Positions 34,660 through 43,363 of a DNA stretch of 64,000 nt are shown one piece after another. Within the stretch, counting starts at the first letter, position 1, and every line of letters begins with the position of its first letter. The stretch covers positions 2,976,001 through 3,040,000 of the forward strand of contig CP064987.1 of NCBI GenBank assembly GCA_016699835.1, in the 5' to 3' direction. The position numbers and the translations under genes are program-made. The notes beneath the pieces were generated by a model that saw nothing but the letters and a program-made list of their open reading frames with translations, made no database searches and was not told where the DNA came from. The DNA comes from Phycisphaerales bacterium (GTDB taxonomy: Bacteria; Planctomycetota; Phycisphaerae; Phycisphaerales; UBA1924).

Positions 34660-35559
34660 GTGGCAGAGCGAGCGTCGTTCTTCAACCGGCACCATTTCCT
34701 GCTGCGTCGGCTGCACTCGCTGACGGGGATCGTGCCGATCGGCGTGTTTCTGATTGCGCACCTGACGACGAACTCGTCGATCGCGTGGGGCGGGTTTGCG
34801 ACGCGTGGCGAGCACGCCGATTTGGGGCTTGCAGAGCGGTCGGTGGCCTATTTCAATCAGGAGGTCACGTGGATCAATGAGCAGGTGCCACATTTGCTCT
34901 TGATCGAGATCGTGCTGTGGGTCTCGATCGCGTTCCACTCGATTCTGGGCGTCGCGTACGCGATGAGCGGGAAGTCGAACCAGCGGCTGTACTCGTATCA
35001 GGACAACTGGCGGTATGCGCTGCAGCGGATCTCGGGGTATGTCGGGATCCTGTTCATCTTCTATCACGTGGCGACGCTTCGGTGGGGGTGGACGGCGCTC
35101 ATCCCTTCGGGGACGACGTGGAGCCATCATGCGGCGTCGTCCACGCTGGCGATGGCGCTTCGCGGCGGTGAAGATTGGACGGCGGCGGGAATGGCCGTGT
35201 CGGCGTTTTACTTCGTCGGCGTCTCGATGCTGGTCTTCCACTTTGCGAATGGCTTGTGGACGGCGGCGATCACGTGGGGGCTGACGATCTCGGTGAAGGC
35301 GCAGCGGCGGTGGGGCGTGGTGTGCGCGGCGATCGGGTTGGGATTGATGGGGATGGCGTGGGCGTCGGTGATCGGGTTTGCGATGATGCCGCCGAGCAAG
35401 GCGAAGGGTGTTGAGCAGCGGCTACACCCGCCGGCGATGATGGAGGCGGGTCGTGAAGGCACGGGCATGTTGACGAAGGCTCGCGAATCCTCGTTGACGG
35501 GCGTGTCGAATCCGATGATGGGGTCTGGCGGTGCAAAGACTGGAGGGACCCGGGAATGA
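34660..35559 (+). CDS. sdhC: Succinate dehydrogenase cytochrome b558 subunit (type B, SdhC)
   Basis: About 299 residues forming the diheme membrane anchor of succinate:menaquinone reductase. Five transmembrane helices are visible, with conserved histidines for heme in RLHSLTGIVPIGVFLIAHL, VSIAFHSILGV, GILFIFYHVATL and VFHFANGLW. A single large C subunit and no SdhD is the type B arrangement (as in Bacillus and Wolinella). GTG at 34660 follows AGGACGAGGAG; the frame also extends to 34630. The stop overlaps the sdhA start by 4 bp (ATGA), so the two are translationally coupled. The C-terminal tail is polar. Confidence 0.92.
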   Translation: MAERASFFNRHHFLLRRLHSLTGIVPIGVFLIAHLTTNSSIAWGGFATRGEHADLGLAERSVAYFNQEVTWINEQVPHLLLIEIVLWVSIAFHSILGVAYAMSGKSNQRLYSYQDNWRYALQRISGYVGILFIFYHVATLRWGWTALIPSGTTWSHHAASSTLAMALRGGEDWTAAGMAVSAFYFVGVSMLVFHFANGLWTAAITWGLTISVKAQRRWGVVCAAIGLGLMGMAWASVIGFAMMPPSKAKGVEQRLHPPAMMEAGREGTGMLTKARESSLTGVSNPMMGSGGAKTGGTRE

Positions 35560-37514
35560 GCGGACCTCGCGTGATCGTGGTGGGGGGCGGCCTGGCCGGG
35601 CTTGCGGCGTCGGTGCGGATCGCCGAGGCGGGCGTGCCCGTGGATCTGTTCTCGGTGGTGCCGGTGAAGCGTTCGCACTCGGTGTGCGCGCAGGGGGGCA
35701 TCAACGCGTGCAACGAGGTGGCTCGGCAGCAGGGGTACTCGGAGTACGAGCACTTCGACGAGACGATCTATGGCGGGGACTTTCTCGCCGACCAGCATCC
35801 GGTCTTGGAGATGGCGAACTGGGCTCCGAAGATCATCGATCTGCTCGACCGGATGGGCGTGCCGTTCAACCGGACAAGCGAGGGGTATCGGGATCTGCGG
35901 CTGTTCGGCGGGTCGCTCTTCAAGCGGACGCACTTCGCGGGGGCGACGACGGGGCAGCAGTTGCTGTACGCGCTGGATGAGCAAACGCGTCGGTATGAGG
36001 CCGAGGGGAAGGTCACGAAGTATGAGTTCTGGGAGTTCCTGCGCCCGGTGATTGTTGATGGGCGGTGCGTGGGGATCGTGGCGCAGGACCAGCGGACGAT
36101 GCAGATCCGTTCGTTCCGTGCGGACGCGGTGGTGATGGCGACGGGCGGGTGCGGGCTGGTGTATGGAAAGAGCACGAACTCGATCGTGTGCACGGGTGCC
36201 GCGGCGGCGAGATGCTTCCGCGAGGGCGTGCACTACGCGAACCCGGAGATGATCCAGGTTCACCCGACGGCGATCCCCGGCGCGGACAAGTTGAGGCTGA
36301 TGTCGGAGTCGGCGCGCGGCGAGGGCGGGCGCGTGTGGGTGCCCAGGCAGAAGGGCGACACGCGCGATCCGATGTCGATTCCCGAGGGGGAGAAGTGGTA
36401 CTTCCTTGAGGAGCGCTATCCGGCGTATGGGAACATCGTGCCGCGGGATATCGCGACGCGCGAGATCTTTGATGTGTGCGTGAATCTGGGGATGGGTGTG
36501 CACGGCGAGAACAGCGTGTACCTCGACCTGACGCACAAGGATCCGGAGTATCTGACGCGGAAACTCGGCGGGATTCTGGACATCTACCAGAAGTTCGTGG
36601 GTGTCGATCCGCGATTCACGCCGATGAAGATCTTCCCGGCTGTGCATTACTCGATGGGCGGCCTTTGGACGCAGTACACGAAGGGAACGTACAACCCGTC
36701 ATCGCCCCGGGAGAAGCACAAGTCGGGGTCGCGGGCGCCGATCGTGGCGGAGGTTGGGCAGGGGATGCAGTTGGGCGCGCTCAACAACATGCAGACGAAC
36801 GTTGAGGGGTTGTACGCCTTTGGCGAGGTGAACTTCGCGTTCCACGGGGCGAACCGGCTGGGGGCGAATGCGCTGCTCTCGTGCCTGTTTGACGGGCTGT
36901 TCAGCGGCGTGAGCGTCGTGAACTATGTCCGGAGCGAGCACGTCTCGAAGCACTCAGCGGAGGGACTGGCGGCGGGGGCGTTCGAGGATGGGGTCAAGGC
37001 CGAGGACGGGCGTGTGAGTTCGCTGTTGCGCGGCGTGTCGCGCGGCGGTGGGGCGGCGGAGACGAATCCGTACGTGATCCACAAGGAACTCGGGAACGAG
37101 ATGACGGCAGCGTGCACGGTGGTGAAGACCGGCGAGCGGCTGGCCAAGTGCATCTCGAAACTGGATGAGTTGGATGATCGGGCCTCGCGATTGACGCTCG
37201 CGGACGACGCGTCGTGGACGAACCAGACGCTGTGCTATGCCAGGGCGGTGCAGGACATGATCCTGATCGCGAAGGCGATCGCGGCGGGGAGCGTGCAGCG
37301 GAAAGAGTCGCGCGGCGCCCACTACCGGACGGACTTCCCGGACCGCGACGATGCGAGGTTCATGAAGCACACGCTGGCGACATGCGACGGCGCTTCGCGC
37401 TCGGTGTCGGTGTCCCTGATCGAGTTGGATGCGTCGCTGATCACGCCGACCGCGAGGACATATGGGAAGACGGGGACAAAGTCGGCGAAACCTGAGACGG
37501 CAGGAGTGTCCTGA
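35556..37514 (+). CDS. sdhA: Succinate dehydrogenase flavoprotein subunit
   Basis: A 652-residue FAD-containing catalytic subunit that oxidises succinate to fumarate. Visible are the FAD-binding VVGGGLAGLAASVRIAEAG, RSHSVCAQGGINACNE (the histidine for covalent FAD is expected here), GARAEGGRVWVPR-type segment, HYSMGGLWTQ and GEVNFAFHGANRLGANALLSC. The length and domain order match type B SdhA/FrdA. It follows sdhC with a 4-bp overlap and precedes sdhB by 36 bp. Confidence 0.96.
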   Translation: MSGPRVIVVGGGLAGLAASVRIAEAGVPVDLFSVVPVKRSHSVCAQGGINACNEVARQQGYSEYEHFDETIYGGDFLADQHPVLEMANWAPKIIDLLDRMGVPFNRTSEGYRDLRLFGGSLFKRTHFAGATTGQQLLYALDEQTRRYEAEGKVTKYEFWEFLRPVIVDGRCVGIVAQDQRTMQIRSFRADAVVMATGGCGLVYGKSTNSIVCTGAAAARCFREGVHYANPEMIQVHPTAIPGADKLRLMSESARGEGGRVWVPRQKGDTRDPMSIPEGEKWYFLEERYPAYGNIVPRDIATREIFDVCVNLGMGVHGENSVYLDLTHKDPEYLTRKLGGILDIYQKFVGVDPRFTPMKIFPAVHYSMGGLWTQYTKGTYNPSSPREKHKSGSRAPIVAEVGQGMQLGALNNMQTNVEGLYAFGEVNFAFHGANRLGANALLSCLFDGLFSGVSVVNYVRSEHVSKHSAEGLAAGAFEDGVKAEDGRVSSLLRGVSRGGGAAETNPYVIHKELGNEMTAACTVVKTGERLAKCISKLDELDDRASRLTLADDASWTNQTLCYARAVQDMILIAKAIAAGSVQRKESRGAHYRTDFPDRDDARFMKHTLATCDGASRSVSVSLIELDASLITPTARTYGKTGTKSAKPETAGVS

Positions 37515-37550
37515 TTCACCTCTCCAGAGTTGCGAACTTCAAGATCACCT

Positions 37551-38384
37551 ATGACGACGACAGCCACACGACCCACGACGAGCGTTTCGAAACCCGCTCC
37601 CAAGCCCGGCCGCACGGTTCGGATGCGGATCAAGCGATGCGACGGGCCCGGGAAGGCGTCGCGCTGGGAGACGTTCTCGGTGACGCCGGATCGCGGGGCG
37701 AACGTGATCTCGTGCCTCCAGCAGATCGGTTCTAACCCGGTGACGGTGGAGGGGACGAAGACGACGCCGGTCGTGTGGGACTCGGGGTGCCTCGAGGAGG
37801 TCTGCGGGGCGTGCACGATGGTGATCAACGGTCGTGTGCGACAGTCGTGTTCGGCACTGATCGACGACCTCGCGCCGAACGAGGGCGACGAGATCGTGCT
37901 GGAGCCGATGTCGAAGTTTCCCGTGGTGCGTGATCTCTGGGTGGATCGCCAGCGGATGTTCGACTCGCTCAAGCGGCTGAAGGCGTGGGTGCCGATCGAT
38001 GGGACGTACGCGCTTGGCGCGGGCCCTCGCGAGACACCAGAGAAACAGTTGACCCGGTATCAACTCTCCGAGTGCATGACATGCGGCTGCTGCCTCGAGG
38101 CGTGCCCGCAGTTTCTCCTCGAGGAGGATCCCGCGGCGTGGGAGTCCTCGTTCATCGGCGCTCAGGCGATCTCGCAGGCGCGATACTTCAACGACCACGA
38201 CACGGGGAAGCAACTCAAGGGCGATCGGCTCGATGTGCTTATGGGGCCCGGCGGCGTTTCGGACTGTGGCAACGCCCAGAACTGCGTGAAGGTCTGCCCG
38301 AAGCACATCCCCTTGACCGAGTCGATCGCGGCGATCGGGCGGGCTGTCGTGCTCCATTCGATCAGCACATTCTTCCGAGGTTGA
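37551..38384 (+). CDS. sdhB: Succinate dehydrogenase iron-sulfur subunit
   Basis: A 277-residue Fe-S subunit that passes electrons from SdhA to the SdhC hemes. The N-terminal [2Fe-2S] ligands are in CLEEVCGACTMVINGRVRQSC. The C-terminal [4Fe-4S] and [3Fe-4S] ligands are in CMTCGCCLEACPQ and CGNAQNCVKVCPKHIPL. It has a T/P-rich N-terminal extension of about 25 residues. ATG at 37551 is chosen over the in-frame TTG at 37530. It is the last gene of sdhCAB; no sdhD or fumarase follows. Confidence 0.95.
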   Translation: MTTTATRPTTSVSKPAPKPGRTVRMRIKRCDGPGKASRWETFSVTPDRGANVISCLQQIGSNPVTVEGTKTTPVVWDSGCLEEVCGACTMVINGRVRQSCSALIDDLAPNEGDEIVLEPMSKFPVVRDLWVDRQRMFDSLKRLKAWVPIDGTYALGAGPRETPEKQLTRYQLSECMTCGCCLEACPQFLLEEDPAAWESSFIGAQAISQARYFNDHDTGKQLKGDRLDVLMGPGGVSDCGNAQNCVKVCPKHIPLTESIAAIGRAVVLHSISTFFRG

Positions 38385-38527
38385 CGCGAAGCGGGCGAGA
38401 TTGCCCGGTTCACCCAAGCGGGGCGCGTGGAGTTGGTGGCGGCGGCGTCACGGCTTCGCCCCGATAAGGGCGTAGTGGTCAGCTGCGGCTCGTTCGTGGT
38501 GCAGGAGGCTCCGATGTTGGGGGCCTC

Positions 38528-39772
38528 ATGACCACCGTGCCGACCAATCTCCATGCTGTCGCCGCGCCCCGGCGTTCTCACCTGTCGAGGCGTGTGAACC
38601 TGCCGGTTCTCGGAGCCTGCGGGCCGACGCTTCTGGATCACTCGCTGATCACGATTGCCCGGGCTGCGGAGGCCGGGGGAGACGTGCTCCGCGGGTTTGG
38701 TTTCGCGGGGGAAAAGAGCGCCTCAGGCGTGATGGCGTGGCTGGATCGGCGTTCGTGGCCGACGGCGGCACTCCGAATCGGGCTTGGCGTGGCGACGCCT
38801 TGGATCGATGCGATTCTGGCGTCACCGGGGCAATCGGGCGTGATGTTCTTTGACGCTCGGGCGGGCGATCCCGAGGAGGTCCTGCACGACGCGTGGCTGG
38901 ATGCCGTGCTGCATGCCGATCGGCAGGGGACGCTGTGGATCTCGACGCCGCGGCGGCGTGGCGGGGAGGCGACGTGGCACGACTGGAGCATCGAGCCGCC
39001 GCTGGCGTATCTCACGATGTTCCCGACGCGGCTGGATGTGGCGCGGGTGCGGCTGGCGCGGCCCGAGATGGCGGACGCCGGCGTGATCCGCCTGCTCATC
39101 GAGTGCGCGGCGACGCTCTCGCGCAAGGCACACCGGGTAACCGTGTGCGATCGGCTCGCCGGTCGCGGGCGTGTGCTCGCAGGGCAAGCGGGATGGAGCG
39201 GCGAGGACGAGGCTCTGCATCTGTTGAGCGCCACGCTCGAAACGATGGTGGGACGCCACGCGCCCAGCGAGGCGATGGCGGCAGCGGCCCGGGTGTGCGG
39301 GGCGTGGCTGGCGACGACGGACGCGCCGCTTGATGCCGAGATTCGTGTCGAGCCGTCGAGCGCGACGTCGGCGTTTGTGCCCGACGAACCACAGACGCTC
39401 CTGCGCTCGGCGGCCGTGTACTGCGGGGCGCGTCAGGGGGAGATGGCGCTCGAGGCGTACACGAAGGCGCACGCGATGCTGCGTCGTCGGGCGTGGGTGC
39501 CGGCGGATGACGCGGCGACGTTGGTGCACTCCGAGTTGCAGTATCAGGCAAAGTCGGCGCTCGGGTTCGGGCGCGTGCTCGCCGGGGCAGTCGTGGTGTG
39601 CTCGGGGCTGGCGCCGGATCGGATTCCCTTCTTCCGCGATGATCTTCTGGATGATGCCGAGGAGATGTTCACGTGGGAGGATCGGGAGTTTGAGCAGCGG
39701 CTGATGCTGGAACTCTTCTCGGAACTCGTGCGATCGCGTCGGACGGAGAGCACGATGCCCCTGGCGGCGTAA
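38528..39772 (+). CDS. Hypothetical protein, 414 residues
   Basis: Unrecognised protein of 414 residues without signal peptide or transmembrane helices, likely cytosolic. It is rich in A, R and D, with two apparent regions: residues 30-210 of mixed alpha/beta (LDHSLITIARAAEAGGDVL, GVMFFDARAGDP, GTLWISTP, PPLAYLTMFPTRLDVARVRLARPEM) and residues 215-400 largely helical (ATLSRKAHRVTVCDRLAG, TLLRSAAVYCGARQGEMALEAYTKAHAMLRRR). Codon use resembles its neighbours. It follows sdhB by 143 bp on the same strand with no visible terminator between them. Confidence 0.75.
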   Translation: MTTVPTNLHAVAAPRRSHLSRRVNLPVLGACGPTLLDHSLITIARAAEAGGDVLRGFGFAGEKSASGVMAWLDRRSWPTAALRIGLGVATPWIDAILASPGQSGVMFFDARAGDPEEVLHDAWLDAVLHADRQGTLWISTPRRRGGEATWHDWSIEPPLAYLTMFPTRLDVARVRLARPEMADAGVIRLLIECAATLSRKAHRVTVCDRLAGRGRVLAGQAGWSGEDEALHLLSATLETMVGRHAPSEAMAAAARVCGAWLATTDAPLDAEIRVEPSSATSAFVPDEPQTLLRSAAVYCGARQGEMALEAYTKAHAMLRRRAWVPADDAATLVHSELQYQAKSALGFGRVLAGAVVVCSGLAPDRIPFFRDDLLDDAEEMFTWEDREFEQRLMLELFSELVRSRRTESTMPLAA

Positions 39773-39849
39773 TGAGCGAATGGTCGCCGCGGAGCGTGCC
39801 GCTCGTGTGATTGGTGTGCGTAGCGAGAGAAAAGAAGTGTGAGGAGCCC

Positions 39850-39903
39850 CACGCAGAGCGTGGGGGTACCCAAGCAGAATGTGGGGGTACCCATGCGGAA
39901 TCA
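39850..39903. repeat. 21-bp minisatellite, 2.6 units
   Basis: Two full 21-bp units (39850-39870 and 39871-39891, sharing GTGGGGGTACC and GCAGA) and a partial third (CATGCGGAATCA). Because 21 is divisible by 3, every frame repeats a 7-residue unit (for example GTPTFCL on the minus strand). It lies between the 414-residue gene and the convergent small gene that ends at 39901. It is unrelated in sequence to the larger minisatellite at 45974. Confidence 0.75.
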
Positions 39904-40215
39904 CGCCACGATGTCGATGGGCTGGGTCGGCGGCGGCTCGTCCGGCCTCGGCGTGGCGGGGGTCTTGCGCTCGTGTGATGGCGTGAACGCGTGCTCCTGA
40001 TGATCCTCGTGCGCTTGTTCTTGATCGTTGCCCGCGAGGTCGCGGACGCGCTGGGCGCGTTTGGCCTCGTCGATGACGGACTCGAACTGGTCGTCGTCCC
40101 GGCGGAGGCTTCGGGTTCGATTCGGCTCTCGCTTGTCCGGAGTGCGAGCGATGCCACGGTCGGCTCCGGCGACCTGGGCCAGCGACTGCGCGATGCTCCC
40201 CGCGACGACGCTCAT
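39901..40215 (-). CDS. Small charged hypothetical protein
   Basis: A 104-residue, very polar protein rich in R, D, E, Q and P and lacking cysteine. The N-terminal 20 residues (SVVAGSIAQSLAQVAGADRG) look helical. The middle has DDDQFESVIDEAKRAQRVRDLAGND, and the end is H/E/P-rich. It does not resemble a known family. Its stop codon lies at the edge of the 21-bp repeats. The frame is probably real because it has a clear ATG and non-shadow composition, but no homology can be claimed. Confidence 0.5.
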   Translation of the reverse strand: MSVVAGSIAQSLAQVAGADRGIARTPDKREPNRTRSLRRDDDQFESVIDEAKRAQRVRDLAGNDQEQAHEDHQEHAFTPSHERKTPATPRPDEPPPTQPIDIVA

Positions 40216-40345
40216 GGATCCATCATCGTCGATTCTGGGACTCGGGCGTGACCAAAATACCGGGTGTGGAAGCAGGAACGAACTCGAACCGGCGGTGGGG
40301 TCGCGGGAACGGGGGCGGCTCGTCTGATAGCGATTTATGCCGCGG

Positions 40346-41326
40346 TCAGCAGACGCGATTGGGCGGCTCGTGTCCCGCGATGACGGCCGCGGCGTTCGCG
40401 AGCGCCATGCGTGTCATCATCTCGCGGAATCGGATGGCGCCGCTCCCGATGTGGGGCGTGAGCGTGGCGTTGGTGAGTGTCTTCAGGCCGGGGTGGACGA
40501 TTGGTTCTCGCTCGAAGACGTCGAGGCCCGCACCCCAGAGGCGCCTGTGGGTCAGGGCCTCGACGAGGGCGGCCTCATCGACGATGGGCCCGCGCGCGGT
40601 GTTGATGAGGATGGCCGTGGGCTTGAGGAGCGCGAGTTGGCGGGCGCCGATGAGGCCTCGCGTCTGTGGTGTGAGCGGCGTGTGGATCGAGACGACGTCG
40701 GCGGCGGCGAGCCCTTCATCCAGCGTGACGCGTGTGCCGGCGAGGGGCGCGAGTTCGAAGTCCATGTGCGTGGTGCGTGCGACGTATAGCACTCGCATGC
40801 CCCAGCCGAGCGAGCGCATCGCGACGGCACGCCCGATGCGCCCGGCGCCGACGATGAGGAGCGTCTTGCCGGTGAGATCCAGGCCCAGAAACTCGGTGGG
40901 CCCGAGCGGGCCTTGCGCGGGGTAGAGATCCGACCGTGCGTAGGCGTCGGCCTCGACGAGGCGCCGCGCGACCGCGAGAAGAAGCGAGAACGCGAGGTCG
41001 GCGGTCCCCTCGGTGACGGCGTCGGGCGTATTGGTGACGATGATGCCCCGATCCTTGCAGGCCGCGAGATCGATGTTGTCCGTGCCGACGGCGTAGTTGC
41101 AGATTCCCTTGAGGTTCGGGCCGACGGCGTCGAGGAAGGCGGCGTCCACGCGCTCGGATACCCATGTGACGACGGCGGAGGCTCCGCGCACGAACCGGAG
41201 GAGTTCGTCGCGGGGCATGGCGCGCTCGCTCTCGTGCATGCGAATGGTGGCGCCGGGCACGTGGACGTGGCCGGGGAGTCGCCTGGTGATGGCGATGGTC
41301 GGGAGTGTCGTCGTGGTATCGCTCAT
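40346..41326 (-). CDS. D-isomer-specific 2-hydroxyacid dehydrogenase
   Basis: A 326-residue NAD(P)-dependent dehydrogenase. The Rossmann motif is VGAGRIGRAVAMRSLGWGMRVL (near residue 156). The catalytic residues are visible in NTARGPIVDEAALVEAL, the E in FEREP and the H in TPHIGSGAIRFREMM. The closest recognisable branch is glyoxylate/hydroxypyruvate reductase or phosphoglycerate dehydrogenase; the substrate is not certain. It is cytosolic and has the typical length of 310-330 residues. Its ATG overlaps in antisense with the ATG at 41325 of the divergent M48 gene frame. Confidence 0.9.
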   Translation of the reverse strand: MSDTTTTLPTIAITRRLPGHVHVPGATIRMHESERAMPRDELLRFVRGASAVVTWVSERVDAAFLDAVGPNLKGICNYAVGTDNIDLAACKDRGIIVTNTPDAVTEGTADLAFSLLLAVARRLVEADAYARSDLYPAQGPLGPTEFLGLDLTGKTLLIVGAGRIGRAVAMRSLGWGMRVLYVARTTHMDFELAPLAGTRVTLDEGLAAADVVSIHTPLTPQTRGLIGARQLALLKPTAILINTARGPIVDEAALVEALTHRRLWGAGLDVFEREPIVHPGLKTLTNATLTPHIGSGAIRFREMMTRMALANAAAVIAGHEPPNRVC

Positions 41327-41462
41327 GGTCGTGCACGAGGATAGTGGGCGAGTCGTTGCGTCGCGGATCGGCGCTACTGTGCCCGGAATCGTGGTGATTG
41401 CGGGCGCTCGGGCGGGTCACAGGCTCGGCGCACACGCGATCTCGCGTCCGGCATGGAGGCTG

Positions 41463-43217
41463 ATGGGCCAGATCCTGATCATCGTGATGTTCGCCGCCGT
41501 GCACCTGCACGATCAGTTTCCGGTCGTGTTCACGGGCGGGCCTTCGTCGAACGGTTGGTTCACGGTGTTGTCGTCGATCGTGCCGCTGGTGATCGCGGGC
41601 GGCGTGTGCGCGTTCGTGTGCGCGTCGTGTGGGCGGCGGATCGACTCATCGGGGTCGGCGTCGGCGGTGGTCCGGGCGGAGCGGGCGGCGTCCTTGACGC
41701 GGATCTTCGCGCCTCTGATCTATGCCGTGAGCGTGTTGGCCTTCGGCTGGCTGGACGTGGTCCGGAACACACTGGGCGATTGGGTCGCGCTCGATGAACT
41801 GGTCACGATGCTCCCGGCTCTTCTCGTCATGGCGTGGTCGTGGTGGTCGTACGAGCCGATCGAGCGCCGGTTGCGCGAGGCGAGCCTCGTGCGCCGTCTC
41901 GACGAGGGCCAGCCGGTCGTGCGCGGGCCCACGCGCCGCGAGTTCGTGTGGGCGGCGATCCGGCATCGCGTGCTGATCGTGCTGATCCCGCTCATGATGC
42001 TGATCGCGTGGCAGGAGATCCTCGTCTTCTGGGGTGGCGTGTGGACCAAGGATCGCGGGATCCCGGCGCCGTCGGGCGTCTCTCCAGCCGTGTGGCATGC
42101 GATGCTTTCCTTCGCGGGGACGGCCACGATCTTCCTGTGCACGCCGCTCCTGATCCCGCTCGTGTGGGACACGGTGCCGCTCACGTCGGGGGTGTTCCTG
42201 GAGCGTGTGCGGGCGATGTGCCGGGCGTATCGCGTGCGTGTGGGGCGGATTCTCCTGTGGAAGACGCACGGCACGATGGTGAACGGCGCGGTGATGGGCC
42301 TGGCGTGGCCGATGCGCTCGATGCTCTTCACCGACGCCCTGCTCGACGGCCTGACGGGCCCGCAGGCCGAGGCGGTCGCGGCGCACGAGATCGCGCACGT
42401 GAGATTCCGGCACATCCCCTGGCTGATCGGGGGCGTGATGGGGGTGATCCTGCTGGGGTCGGGCGTGTCGATGGGCGTCTCACGTCTCACCTCGGCAATC
42501 ATGGGTCGCGACGCGTCCGCGATCGGGCTCAACCCACACGCGATCGAGCGTGGCGACGCCGCCACTCGTCGTGCATCGGACACGGCCGACGCGCCCGCGG
42601 CCGCGGGTGATGACGACGTGAGCCCGATCGACCTTGGCGTGACGATGCTGGCGTGGCTGGCGGGCGTGTGGGTGGTCTTTGGGCCCGTGAGCCGGCGCTT
42701 CGAGTGGCAGGCCGATGCCTTCGCGGTCCGGCACATGGCCGAGACCCGCCCCCCCCCGCGTGACTCTCACCCCCCGACGCCGAGCGTCTCCCAATCACCC
42801 CCGATCTCCTCCCTGTGGCCTCCTCCGCGGGAAGAGCTCCCCTCGATTCCCTCGGCGATCGCCCCCGAGCCTCCCGTCTTCGCGGGCGCCGCGTCGCTCG
42901 CGCCGGTGTCCACGCGCGAGACGCCGCGTGAGGCCGACAAGCGTCCCCCGCGCCCGGCCCCCGCGATGATCGGGCCGGCGGCGATCGAGGCGTTCGGGTC
43001 CGCCCTCCGCGCCGTCGCGTCGCTCAATGGGATCTCGATCTCCCGGCATGGCCTGCGCCACGGCTCGATCGCGACTCGCCTCTCCCACATCGCGCGGCTC
43101 GAGGGCCTGCGCACGGACCACCTGCCCATCGACCGCGAGGTCCGGCGGATCAAACTCATGATCGCCGCCGCGTGGATCGTGGGCGGGGGCGCGAGCGTGC
43201 TGGTGGGGATGGGGTGA
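41463..43217 (+). CDS. M48 family metalloprotease
   Basis: About 584 residues. Four hydrophobic segments near the N-terminus and two around the active site suggest an integral inner-membrane protease like HtpX or Ste24. The zinc site is AHEIAHVRFRH (HExxH) near residue 310, and the third ligand is in FEWQADAFAVRHM. A proline-rich, low-complexity insert (about residues 420-495) separates the catalytic part from the last conserved segment (LNGISISRHGLRHGSIATRLSHIARLEGL). Such enzymes degrade misfolded membrane proteins. The start is uncertain: ATG at 41463 has GGAGG 3 nt upstream; GTG at 41391 and ATG at 41325 are alternatives. Confidence 0.85.
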   Translation: MGQILIIVMFAAVHLHDQFPVVFTGGPSSNGWFTVLSSIVPLVIAGGVCAFVCASCGRRIDSSGSASAVVRAERAASLTRIFAPLIYAVSVLAFGWLDVVRNTLGDWVALDELVTMLPALLVMAWSWWSYEPIERRLREASLVRRLDEGQPVVRGPTRREFVWAAIRHRVLIVLIPLMMLIAWQEILVFWGGVWTKDRGIPAPSGVSPAVWHAMLSFAGTATIFLCTPLLIPLVWDTVPLTSGVFLERVRAMCRAYRVRVGRILLWKTHGTMVNGAVMGLAWPMRSMLFTDALLDGLTGPQAEAVAAHEIAHVRFRHIPWLIGGVMGVILLGSGVSMGVSRLTSAIMGRDASAIGLNPHAIERGDAATRRASDTADAPAAAGDDDVSPIDLGVTMLAWLAGVWVVFGPVSRRFEWQADAFAVRHMAETRPPPRDSHPPTPSVSQSPPISSLWPPPREELPSIPSAIAPEPPVFAGAASLAPVSTRETPREADKRPPRPAPAMIGPAAIEAFGSALRAVASLNGISISRHGLRHGSIATRLSHIARLEGLRTDHLPIDREVRRIKLMIAAAWIVGGGASVLVGMG

Positions 43218-43311
43218 GGGGAGAGACGGCCCATGGGCAGAGGGGGCCGGGCCCCGGGCCCGAGTCCTTCCGGCACGCGGGCGACGGCTCCGCCCACGAT
43301 CTCTCCTTTCC

Positions 43312-43338
43312 CTCGTGGCACAGGCGTCCCGCCGGTGT
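43312..43338 (-). repeat. Interspersed palindromic repeat, copy 3
   Basis: Minus-strand copy with ACACCGGCGGGACGCCTGTG followed by CCACGAG, preceded on that strand by GGAGGAGTAG. It lies between the M48 gene and the next zinc-ribbon gene, just downstream of that gene's stop codon. Confidence 0.8.
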
Positions 43339-43363
43339 CTACTCCTCCTTCAATCCGCCCCTG

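Noticed and set aside
35208..36647. 479-residue minus-strand frame in sdhC and sdhA
   Set aside because: It is the antisense shadow of conserved succinate dehydrogenase genes.
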